The position numbers and the translations under genes are program-made. Of a DNA stretch of 64,000 bases, positions 27,190 to 35,668 are shown in pieces. The stretch comes from Arenibacter sp. F20364 (GTDB lineage Bacteria > Bacteroidota > Bacteroidia > Flavobacteriales > Flavobacteriaceae). The notes beneath the pieces were generated by a model, which was not told where the DNA came from, did not search any database, and saw only the letters and a list, made by a program, of their open reading frames with translations. The stretch spans positions 24,244 through 88,243 of the forward strand of contig NZ_JALKBD010000023.1 in the NCBI RefSeq assembly GCF_023015905.1. Direction: 5' to 3'. Position 1 is the stretch's first letter, and every line of letters begins with the position of its first letter.

Positions 27190-28638
27190 CTAATTTCCAC
27201 CATAGGACGGATTCTGATCAATATTATTGTTCGAAATCTCAAAATCAGGAATAAGCCATGTGTTATTATAGGGACCAATTGGCACAACCAATTCCGATCC
27301 TCTAGCAGCTTGCACCAAATAAAATGATTGAGTCCGTTTTAAATCAAACCAGGCACTACCTTCAAGATGTAGCTCCCATTTCCTCTCCATTAAAACGGCA
27401 TCACGGAAATCTTCTTGACTAAGTCCGGACAGATCAGGTACATTGAACGGATCAGCATTATCTATTCTCGCACGCTCCCTAACTTTATTGATATAGTCAT
27501 AAGCAGCAGCTGGGCCATTCATTTCATTTTCTGCTTCAGCTGCTATAAGGTACATTTCAGCTAGGCGAAGTATGGGGATGGTATAATCAAGAGTACTGCT
27601 TGTTTCTGCAGGGCTTAATTCATCTTCAAAGAATTGTTCGTCAATAAATTTATTGTAATAAGTGCGGCTGACAATTTCATTTCCCTTCGCATTTGTGTAA
27701 CCATCTTTAATCCCCCATTCCGCACGCCTATCTCCTACGGCGAAACTATTTGTAAATGCTTCTGTTGGCAACATTATGGCAGTCTGGTTTCCAGTTGGCG
27801 CAGTGTTTTGATGTAAAGGATTACCAACATTAGGTGGCGAAACCAAGGCTTCCCATATTGTTTCGGAGGTGTAGCGATTGTTATGAAAAACTTGAGCATA
27901 ATCCTCTAACAATTGAAATTTATCAGACGTAATTACCTCAACGGCCTTAGTTTTTGCCAATGAATAGTTTGCGGTAATATTAAGTGGATACCCTGCCGTT
28001 GTTAAATAAACCTTGGCCAACAACCCTGTAGCTGCTAATTTATAAACACGTCCTTCGTCCACGGCATCATCGGGTAAATTAGATTCGGCAAAAATAAGAT
28101 CATTAATAATTAAATCATAAATGTCATTTTGAGATGACTTTTCCTTTTGGATCTCATCTAAAGAACGTACAGGCTCTGTTCGTAAAGGAATGTCACCATA
28201 TAGTTGAACTAACTGGAAATACGCATATGCTCTCAAACATTTTGCTTCGGCTTCAATCCCAGCTTCCACAGCCGCTTCCAATTCAATATTCTCCAATCCT
28301 GCCAATATCAAATTGGCATTATTTATAATTGCATATGGATAACTCCAGTTCTGCCTTATTGGCCAGTAATTTGCCGATGGGTTATTTTGCCAGATATCTC
28401 CTGTTTGCTCTGCCGATTCCGGAAAATCACTGTAATCAGCAAAAACTTCTTGTAAATTCTTTTGTAAACCTATATTCCTAACATCTACATAAAGCCCCAT
28501 TAGCGCAGCATTAAAATCAGCTTCTGACTTATAAAAATTAACGGACGATATAAATGTTTTTGGTTCTTCATCCAGAATGTCGGAACATGCTGTAAAGAAA
28601 AGAGAAAACACACATAATAATATGATTAAATTTTTCAT
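27190..28638 (-). CDS. SusD/RagB family glycan-binding lipoprotein (PUL A)
   Basis: Outer-membrane surface lipoprotein of 482 residues that caps the SusC channel and captures glycans. It has the lipobox FFTAC, the SusD-like N-terminal half with the TPR-type motif KCLRAYAYFQLVQLYGDIPL, and the C-terminal family block AEMYLIAAEAENEMNGPAAAY ... RERARID ... ERKWELHLEGSAWFDLKR. It lies 11 bp after the SusC gene. The oligosaccharide it binds cannot be read from the sequence; the GH29-like and GH141-like enzymes downstream suggest a fucoside. Confidence 0.93.
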   Translation of the reverse strand: MKNLIILLCVFSLFFTACSDILDEEPKTFISSVNFYKSEADFNAALMGLYVDVRNIGLQKNLQEVFADYSDFPESAEQTGDIWQNNPSANYWPIRQNWSYPYAIINNANLILAGLENIELEAAVEAGIEAEAKCLRAYAYFQLVQLYGDIPLRTEPVRSLDEIQKEKSSQNDIYDLIINDLIFAESNLPDDAVDEGRVYKLAATGLLAKVYLTTAGYPLNITANYSLAKTKAVEVITSDKFQLLEDYAQVFHNNRYTSETIWEALVSPPNVGNPLHQNTAPTGNQTAIMLPTEAFTNSFAVGDRRAEWGIKDGYTNAKGNEIVSRTYYNKFIDEQFFEDELSPAETSSTLDYTIPILRLAEMYLIAAEAENEMNGPAAAYDYINKVRERARIDNADPFNVPDLSGLSQEDFRDAVLMERKWELHLEGSAWFDLKRTQSFYLVQAARGSELVVPIGPYNNTWLIPDFEISNNNIDQNPSYGGN

Positions 28639-28649
28639 GTTATTTTAAT

Positions 28650-31600
28650 TTAAAAGGTTATTTGGATTCCACCAGTTATTGTTTTGGAGGATGCGTATAC
28701 CCCACGATCCCAACCATTGACTGCAGATGAGGTCCATGAGGCCTCAGGATCATAATGGGGGTATTTTGTTATGGTAAGTAGATTGTTTCCACTAACATAA
28801 ACAGTAATGTTCGCAAGGTTTATTTTTTCGCTAATGCTCTTGGGGATATTATAAGCCAATTTTATATCTTTTAACCTAAGATAAGACCCATCTTCAACCC
28901 ACAAAGAACTTGGTGAACCAAAAGTGATATTGTCTGTAGCAGATGAAGACGCAGCGGCATAAGTACCTGTAGAACCAGGACCAGTCCATCTATTGTCCCA
29001 AGATTCCTGTGTAACGTTCCACTTTCCTCCCAAGGCTGTATAATACTTATTAAATTCGTTTACTATATCGTTCCCATAACTCCCAACGATCAAAAAGCTT
29101 AATTCAAAATTTTTATACCTTATTTCATTGTTCATACCAAAAACAAGCTTTGGTTCAAGATGCGTTAATAACTTTTGGTCTTCTCCATTGATAATCCCAT
29201 CATCATTAATATCAACAATCCTATAATCTCCGGCTTTTTTACCTGGCTCTAATACAGCTGCTTCGGCATCTGTCTGATAAATGCCATCAAGTTCATAACC
29301 GAATAATTGAAAAGGAGCGTTATCTTTAAATAACGGAAACCAGTTGCCACCAGCTATTGGGCTATCAATACGCTCAATAACATTTCCATTATTATCTTTC
29401 CCTAAATCAACAACCTTACTTCTGTTGAAAGTCATATTTATGGAACTATTCCATTTTACAGCACCCTCTAAATTCTTATAAGAAAGATCAAATTCTAATC
29501 CTTTATTTTCAATTTCTCCAACGTTTCGAGTCGATGAACTATATCCTGAGGAAGGTGGCAAAGTTGCATTGTACAATAAATCCGTTGTTTTTTTATGGTA
29601 ATAATCTAAAACAATATTAAATCTACTATCCAAAAATGAAAGATCTATACCCACATCCGTTTGTGTAGTTGTTTCCCATTTTAAACTCTCGTTGGAGAAA
29701 CCTGAAGCAACAAAGCCAACTGACTCTCCACTACCGAAGACGGCCGTATTCGTTGTTAACCTATCCAGGGTTTGATAAGGAGATATAGCCTGATTACCAA
29801 CTTGCCCGATACTTGTACGTAATTTAAGGCTATTGACCCATGTTACATTATCCATAAAGTTTTCTTCTGAAACTCTCCAAGCAAAAGCTGCCGACGGAAA
29901 AAAAGCATATTTATTATTTATCCCAAATTTTGATGAACCATCATATCGCCCAGTGGCTGTAAATAAATACCTATCCTTAAATGTATAATTTAATCGGCCT
30001 AAATATGAAAGCAGCTTAGAATCTAAATAACCAGTAGATAATGGTACTGTATTAATTGCAGATTGCATGTTATTGTTTTCGAATACATCGCTTACAAAAC
30101 CAGAATACCTGCCTGAATTCATAAAGTCGGTAACTTCCTCTTGATATGAAAAACCAGCCATCGCAGAAAGTCGATTATCGTCATTAAAAGATTTAGTATA
30201 ATTCAAGATATTTTCATTTACCAGCCTGTAAAAATTACTCTTATTTTTCCATGCCTGCCCCCCGCTAGGACCACTACCGGAAAGTTCCATCGAATTATAT
30301 TGATCATAGCTAGTATTATTTACATCTACCCCAGCCGTCACTTTAAACATCAAACCATCAATAATCTTATAATCAACAGCGATATTTGATACAACCCTAT
30401 ATTTTGAGGTGGCACTTTTACTCAATTGAGAATAACCCACGGGATTTGTCCCTCCCCATGGCGTACCCGTAAATTTGGTATAATTTCCTGATTCATCGAA
30501 TATAGGAGTAGTTGGTGCCATTACAATTGCCTGAAAAGGAATAGCTCCCCAACCGTCTGCGGCAAAATTACTGGTATTGTCAATAGAGCGGTTAAAACCA
30601 ATATTAGCTTGTACACTTAGTTTTTCGCTTAATTTCAAATCACCATTTAATCTTAATCCAATGCGGTTATAATCAGAGCCTTTAAGAATACCTTCTTGAT
30701 TCATATAATTAACCGAGCTATAAAATTTCGCAGTCTCATTTCCGCCGGAAGCTGTTAGCTGATGACTTTGCCATAATGCGTTCCTATAGGCAAGATCTTG
30801 CCAGTCATTATTTGGTAAAGCGGCAATTTCTGAAGGACTTAATACAGCACCTCCTTCTTTAACTGCAATTTCATTTTGCATGGCCACATAATCAGTTTTA
30901 TCCAAAAGGTCGATCTTCTTTCTTAAACTTTGAACCCCAAAATAACCATGATAATTTATTGTTCCCTTACCTTCTTTTCCTCTTCTTGTAGTAATAAGAA
31001 CAACTCCATTAGAACCTCTGGAACCATAAATTGCGGTTGCCGAAGCGTCTTTTAAAATTTCCATTGAAGAAATATCCTCCGGGTTAAAATCTGCTCCCAG
31101 TCCTTCCACTGGTAATCCATCAACCACATATAAAGGATCATTGCCCCCCGATAAGGAATTTCCTCCTCGAATACGAATAATTACCTCATCACCTGGCCTC
31201 CCCGATTTTTGAGTCACCCTTACCCCTGCAGCTCTTCCCTGAATGGCTCTTGCCGAGCTTGTTGGTTGCCCCTGGGTGATTTGATCTGATGAAATTGAGA
31301 CAATAGAACCCGTTAAATCACTTTTTCGCATACTACCATATCCTATTACGACTACCTCATCCAATCCGGCAGCACTTTCCACCAATCCAACCGTAATATT
31401 AGTCTGTCCGTTAAGAGGAATCTCCTTGTTTGCAAAACCGACATATGAAACCACTAAAACGGCATTTTCGTTTTCGACAGAAATTGAAAAATCCCCATCA
31501 AAATCAGCTTGAGTTCCATTTGTTGTTCCTTTTTCAAGAATATTTGCTCCTGGTAAAGGGGTACCTTCATTATCTGTTATGGTTCCACTCACTTGAAATT

Positions 31601-32021
31601 GCAATTTCTTATCCAAGATCTCAACTGAACTACTTTCCACGGAATTCGTTGGACTTTTTTTAACCACGATAGTTCCGTCATCTGTAAAGTTATAAGTAAA
31701 ACTTAAAGGCGATAAGGCTTTGTCCAATAAGTCCCCAGCTTTAATTACACCTTTTTTTAAATTAATATTTGGCGAAGTCTTGATCAGGTCATGGCGATAA
31801 ATAAACTTATAGTCGGTTTGCTTGTTGATTAGCCGAAATACCTGTTTAACGTTTAAGGTAACATCAGAATCGATGATGATCTCCGCATCTTGGGCCTCAC
31901 CATTAATAGGACTGAGCGCAAATGAAATCGAACAAATGAGGAAAATAAAGGATTTCATAATAAGGTGTAAAAGAACTTTGCCCAATGGGCAAGGTGGTCG
32001 GTTGATTAATTTAATTTTCAT
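28650..32021 (-). CDS. SusC/RagA TonB-dependent transporter with STN domain (PUL A)
   Basis: Outer-membrane TonB-dependent importer of 1123 residues. The ATG at 32021 gives an N-terminal extension before the signal peptide (MKSFIFLICSISFALS), a layout common for this subgroup. Then come an STN domain (about 45-115), a carboxypeptidase-D-like domain (GTITDNEGTPLPGANIL), the plug (DEVVVIGYGSMRKSDLTGS, DPLYVVDGLP) and the beta-barrel ending in Phe. The STN domain signals occupancy to an anti-sigma factor; the FecR and ECF sigma genes directly upstream fit this exactly. It is followed by its SusD after 11 bp. Confidence 0.94.
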   Translation of the reverse strand: MKIKLINRPPCPLGKVLLHLIMKSFIFLICSISFALSPINGEAQDAEIIIDSDVTLNVKQVFRLINKQTDYKFIYRHDLIKTSPNINLKKGVIKAGDLLDKALSPLSFTYNFTDDGTIVVKKSPTNSVESSSVEILDKKLQFQVSGTITDNEGTPLPGANILEKGTTNGTQADFDGDFSISVENENAVLVVSYVGFANKEIPLNGQTNITVGLVESAAGLDEVVVIGYGSMRKSDLTGSIVSISSDQITQGQPTSSARAIQGRAAGVRVTQKSGRPGDEVIIRIRGGNSLSGGNDPLYVVDGLPVEGLGADFNPEDISSMEILKDASATAIYGSRGSNGVVLITTRRGKEGKGTINYHGYFGVQSLRKKIDLLDKTDYVAMQNEIAVKEGGAVLSPSEIAALPNNDWQDLAYRNALWQSHQLTASGGNETAKFYSSVNYMNQEGILKGSDYNRIGLRLNGDLKLSEKLSVQANIGFNRSIDNTSNFAADGWGAIPFQAIVMAPTTPIFDESGNYTKFTGTPWGGTNPVGYSQLSKSATSKYRVVSNIAVDYKIIDGLMFKVTAGVDVNNTSYDQYNSMELSGSGPSGGQAWKNKSNFYRLVNENILNYTKSFNDDNRLSAMAGFSYQEEVTDFMNSGRYSGFVSDVFENNNMQSAINTVPLSTGYLDSKLLSYLGRLNYTFKDRYLFTATGRYDGSSKFGINNKYAFFPSAAFAWRVSEENFMDNVTWVNSLKLRTSIGQVGNQAISPYQTLDRLTTNTAVFGSGESVGFVASGFSNESLKWETTTQTDVGIDLSFLDSRFNIVLDYYHKKTTDLLYNATLPPSSGYSSSTRNVGEIENKGLEFDLSYKNLEGAVKWNSSINMTFNRSKVVDLGKDNNGNVIERIDSPIAGGNWFPLFKDNAPFQLFGYELDGIYQTDAEAAVLEPGKKAGDYRIVDINDDGIINGEDQKLLTHLEPKLVFGMNNEIRYKNFELSFLIVGSYGNDIVNEFNKYYTALGGKWNVTQESWDNRWTGPGSTGTYAAASSSATDNITFGSPSSLWVEDGSYLRLKDIKLAYNIPKSISEKINLANITVYVSGNNLLTITKYPHYDPEASWTSSAVNGWDRGVYASSKTITGGIQITF

Positions 32022-32109
32022 AAATTTGTAATGGTTTAGTTAAACATTGTTTTAATTGATCTACTTGGACAAAGGCCGTTGCTGTGGAAGGTGCTGGCCT
32101 TTTCCTTTT

Positions 32110-33273
32110 TTATTTAATACTAATTGTTTTATCGTTAATTTCAAATTTTATCTGGCCCTCACTCGTGGCTTCTATTAGCTTAAGAATATCTTCTACGGAT
32201 TGAGTTCTTTCCAATATTCCTGTAAAAACAAACTTCTTTTGTTTGGCATTCTCAAATACCACCTCCGTATCGTACCATCTTGACAAGACAGTCAATATTT
32301 CCTCCAAGGGTTTTTCGTTGAAGGCAAATAATCCGTTGACCCATGAAATTTCTTGTGACACATCTATTTCCTGAATGTCTATTTGATCACTTTGCTTACT
32401 AATTTTGGCTTGTTGGTTAGGCTTTAAAGTTTCACTGACTTCACCTTTTTTAATTCTTATTTTGCCTTCCACCAAGGTGGTGGCCATTACCTCGTCATTA
32501 TTATAGGCTCTTATATTAAATTCTGTACCCAAAACGTCTATTTCCTGCGATTTTGTAAGCACATGGAACCCTGCGCCTTTGTGCTGAGTACTGGACGAAA
32601 CCTTAAAATAGACCTCACCATATATTAATTCCACCTTCCGGGTTAGACCTTCAGCGAATGTCACAGGATATTTTAATTTGGTTTCTGAATTTAACCACAC
32701 TTCCGTGCCATCCGACAATTTGATAAAAAATTGGCCGCCCCGAGGAATTGTTAAATAGTTAAATGACTGTTCCTTTTCAACATCATTACTACGCTTTTTT
32801 TCAGCATAAACCAATTCCTCCCCATTACTACTAACCTCTCCAATCTGAAATTTTCTACCTTTTTCCAAGGCCACCTCATCTCCATTTCCAAGGGTAAGGA
32901 TAGCCTTATCGGTACCCGCTACAATTGTTTGGGGATGATTAACGATTACAGATCCATCTAAGTTTCCATTTTTGTTTATAAGATAAAAAGCCAAGCCTAG
33001 TATGAACATAACAGAAGCAGCAACAGCCATTCTCCTATACCGGTTCATCCTTGTTAACCGCCTGTCCTTTTTAAGCCTGTCCTTAATAGACGCCTTAGCT
33101 TTATTTACATCAAATTCTGTCATGGAAAGTGTACTTATATATTGTGTTTTGACAAAGCTATTGAAGACTCGAATCCCTTTATCAGTCTTAAGTAAATCTT
33201 CCAGTTTTTCCAACTCGGAATGATTTGCTTCTTGATTAAGGAACTTTATTATTATTTTTTCTATTTCGTCCAT
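32110..33273 (-). CDS. FecR-family anti-sigma factor
   Basis: Inner-membrane anti-sigma factor of 387 residues. A cytoplasmic helical part holds the sigma factor, one membrane helix (about 78-98, MAVAASVMFILGLAFYLI) follows, then the periplasmic FecR domain (PRGGQFFIKLSDGTEVWLNSE ... VLGTEFNIRAYNND) and a DUF4974 C-terminal domain (about 305-385) that meets the STN domain of SusC. The start at 33273 (ATG) is preferred to a TTG 12 codons upstream. It is transcribed toward SusC, 88 bp away, and divergently from the sigma gene; in most such loci sigma and FecR genes run in the same direction. Confidence 0.9.
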   Translation of the reverse strand: MDEIEKIIIKFLNQEANHSELEKLEDLLKTDKGIRVFNSFVKTQYISTLSMTEFDVNKAKASIKDRLKKDRRLTRMNRYRRMAVAASVMFILGLAFYLINKNGNLDGSVIVNHPQTIVAGTDKAILTLGNGDEVALEKGRKFQIGEVSSNGEELVYAEKKRSNDVEKEQSFNYLTIPRGGQFFIKLSDGTEVWLNSETKLKYPVTFAEGLTRKVELIYGEVYFKVSSSTQHKGAGFHVLTKSQEIDVLGTEFNIRAYNNDEVMATTLVEGKIRIKKGEVSETLKPNQQAKISKQSDQIDIQEIDVSQEISWVNGLFAFNEKPLEEILTVLSRWYDTEVVFENAKQKKFVFTGILERTQSVEDILKLIEATSEGQIKFEINDKTISIK

Positions 33274-33392
33274 CTTTAATTCAACACTTATACACCTAAT
33301 ACGCTTCAATTTTTAATACCCCTCTACTTTTTATGGATTTTTTTTAGATATTTACCAAAATTTGATTCTAATATTACGAATAACCTATTTGT

Positions 33393-33992
33393 ATGGACGG
33401 TAAAAGAAATTTGTTTTTGGCCAAAAGATTGATGGCAGGTGACGAAAAAGCTTATGATATCCTCATGAATTCTTATTATCAACGCTTGTGCGCATATGCC
33501 CAATCCTTATGCCATGACCCCGCATTGGCCGAAGATATTGTTCAAAACGTGTTTGTTAGAATATGGGTCAAAAGAAAAAAAATAAATCCAGATTTTTCTA
33601 TCAAAAGTTATTTGTATAAATCCGTTTATAATGAGTTTATCAGTCAGTATAGAAAAAACAAACCTGTGCTGTATTTGGAGAAAAAATATTTTGAGGCCAT
33701 TGATGTGGTGGCGGAAATAGGACCAGAGGAATTGGATACCCTAATAAAATTGATGAATGCTGAAATTGATAATTTACCCTCTAAATGCAAGGAAATATTT
33801 TTAATGAATAAAAAGGAGGGGCTAACCCATACGGAAATCTCCGAATACCTCAATATCTCTACAAAAACAGTGGAGGGCCATATTACCCGTGCCTTTAAAA
33901 TCCTTACCGAAAAACTGGGCACTAAAATGGAAGCTGTTTTTTTCTTACTTTTCGATTTCAAAAAACAAAGGGGAAGGACTTCTTTGGGGTAA
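33393..33992 (+). CDS. ECF RNA polymerase sigma factor (FecI-like)
   Basis: Sigma-70 family ECF factor of 199 residues. Region 2 (about 24-90, DPALAEDIVQNVFVRIWVKR) and region 4 (about 130-180, LPSKCKEIFLMNKKEGLTHTEISEYLNISTKTVEGHI) are intact. It should drive the SusC/SusD promoter when SusC signals through FecR. It stands divergent from FecR with 119 bp between the starts, which must hold both promoters. Its last 32 codons are repeated at 18661-18757. Its stop is 34 bp from the stop of the convergent GH140 gene. Confidence 0.92.
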   Translation: MDGKRNLFLAKRLMAGDEKAYDILMNSYYQRLCAYAQSLCHDPALAEDIVQNVFVRIWVKRKKINPDFSIKSYLYKSVYNEFISQYRKNKPVLYLEKKYFEAIDVVAEIGPEELDTLIKLMNAEIDNLPSKCKEIFLMNKKEGLTHTEISEYLNISTKTVEGHITRAFKILTEKLGTKMEAVFFLLFDFKKQRGRTSLG

Positions 33993-34070
33993 AGTCTTAG
34001 CAACCTTTATAATTTGCAGCCGGAAATCAATGAAAACCCGGCATTGGTAAATTAAGATCGGCATTTTCCA
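33896..34070 (+). repeat. 175-bp direct repeat, right copy (within intact genes)
   Basis: This copy lies within the intact ECF sigma 3' end, the 34-bp spacer and the intact GH140 3' end. It matches 18661-18835 without gaps at a constant offset of 15,235 bp. It is probably the parent form, since both genes are complete here. Confidence 0.88.
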
Positions 34071-35406
34071 GTATCAGTACCCAATCCTGCCCTCTTCCAG
34101 AAGTAGGCGGCTTATAGGTCTGGATACCATCGGTGTCCGATGTGCCCAAATGATGGGACACACCATATCTGGGATCGTACCAAATAGCCTTTTTATTTAA
34201 ACCTGAAATCATTCCCTTGTCCACCGTAAAGGCCTTCCCACTGGGGGTATAGATCATGGCAAAAGAGGCATCCAGTGCCAATACCGCCCTTATGGGCTCC
34301 CCATTTATTTCCATGCTATTTTTGATCAACTCGGGCTTGGGAGTCAATTTAGAAAAGGAACGTGCCTCCATTAAGGTTCTAAGATGTTTCATTTGAAAGG
34401 CCCCAGGATGGTCCAAGGCATCTTTCCACGGTATTGCGGCCCCAATAATTGGACTATTGTCGGGCGAATACATCTGCCAAATATTATTATTCCCATAGGT
34501 ATGTCCGCAAGCCCCTGCAAAAACCGACCAATAGGCCGCCTGCCGTGCGTCATAATCGTCAAAGCGATCCTTTGGATCCGTACCTTTAAAATAAAACCCT
34601 ACCGGTATACTTTCGTATCTCGGTTCTCCGTCCAAGGTCGGTTTTATGGGCTCTAGGGCATAATCATGCTCCGCATAAAGTCCGTTGTCATGCCCATGTT
34701 GACCATGGGAAGATTGATACATATTAAAATCAAGCCATTCGGCATTATGAAAATAATCCGACGACATTCCGGGTCCCCTGGGATGAAAAGTGATAAGCTG
34801 TTGGTCATTACACCCCTGCTTCAGACCTTGCGCCATTGCCTCCACAATCTTGCGATCATTTTCCGTTCGTATATTTCTATCTCCACCCAATATCCAAATA
34901 ACAGGTTTGTCCTTATATCTTTTCCCTAAAAACAGTCCAAATTCCTCAGCGCTTTCTGCTGTAAAAATGATGTCCTTTTCACTTAGGGAACTCCAATAAC
35001 TGCCCCAGGTGGGAAGCATTCCCATAACCAATCCCAAAGAACTTGCCTTATCTACTATGGCGTCTACATGCTTAAAATAAGCTTCATCGGGTCTTTTTGG
35101 GTCTTTATTGAATAAGGGCAGGTCCCCATTGGCATTAGGAACGGAAATACCGTTCAGTTCTGATAAAATAACTGCTTGTATAACCGTAAAACCTTTATCT
35201 GCCCTATTATTTAGATAATACTCCGCCTCCCCAAGGTCCAATCTGTGGAACAATTCCCAAGCCGTATCTCCCAGATAAAAGAAAGGCGTAGCATTTGACT
35301 TTTCAATAAATCTTCCATTTTCGCTTATTCGAAGGGACTGCCCAATAACGTATTGAAAATGTAAAAACACCGAAACAAGACTAAAACAAAAAAGTAGTTT
35401 TCTCAT
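34027..35406 (-). CDS. GH140 family (apiosidase-like) protein
   Basis: Exported glycoside hydrolase of the DUF4038/GH140 type, 459 residues, full length. It has a signal peptide (to VIGQ), the family start RFIEKSNATPFFYLGDTAWELFHR, a TIM barrel with WILGGDRN (Asp near 176) and LDGEPRYES (Glu near 261) at the positions of the GH140 catalytic pair, and a small C-terminal domain. Known members release apiose from rhamnogalacturonan II, but most are untested. It is last in the sulfatase PUL, after a 262-bp gap, and convergent with the ECF sigma gene. With sulfatases nearby, apiose-containing seagrass pectin is one possible target. Confidence 0.82.
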   Translation of the reverse strand: MRKLLFCFSLVSVFLHFQYVIGQSLRISENGRFIEKSNATPFFYLGDTAWELFHRLDLGEAEYYLNNRADKGFTVIQAVILSELNGISVPNANGDLPLFNKDPKRPDEAYFKHVDAIVDKASSLGLVMGMLPTWGSYWSSLSEKDIIFTAESAEEFGLFLGKRYKDKPVIWILGGDRNIRTENDRKIVEAMAQGLKQGCNDQQLITFHPRGPGMSSDYFHNAEWLDFNMYQSSHGQHGHDNGLYAEHDYALEPIKPTLDGEPRYESIPVGFYFKGTDPKDRFDDYDARQAAYWSVFAGACGHTYGNNNIWQMYSPDNSPIIGAAIPWKDALDHPGAFQMKHLRTLMEARSFSKLTPKPELIKNSMEINGEPIRAVLALDASFAMIYTPSGKAFTVDKGMISGLNKKAIWYDPRYGVSHHLGTSDTDGIQTYKPPTSGRGQDWVLILENADLNLPMPGFH

Positions 35407-35616
35407 AAGATTGGATAATAGGATTTAGCAAACAAACCCCAATATCTAAAATTATTACTTCAATTTAAACTAAGTGATTGAAAATTAATCATTTATTTTT
35501 CCGTACAAGATATTTGACATATTCCCAATAGAGAATTTTGAACCTTATACTTCAAGATTGTATAACGAATAGTCCCAACTATTAATTGAAAATACAACAG
35601 CATAATTCCAGCTAAC

Positions 35617-35651
35617 AATTGGGACCAATATCAAAATTTAAGACCCCAAAT
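35617..35651 (-). promoter_or_regulatory. Possible operator upstream of GH140 gene
   Basis: AATTGGGAC (35617-35625) followed by a facing arm GACCCCAAATT (35642-35652). The same 9-mer with a facing arm stands in front of the susC gene at 45781, in the same orientation to the gene it would control. It lies about 210 bp before the GH140 ATG in a 262-bp gap. A related GTCCCAACT occurs at 35572. Confidence 0.3.
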
Positions 35652-35668
35652 TATATTGAATCCCTATA

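Noticed and set aside
32071..32102. Hairpin AAAGGCC/GGCCTTT between FecR and susC as a terminator
   Set aside because: The T-run is on the plus-strand side, where no gene arrives; on the minus strand the stem is short with an 18-base loop.
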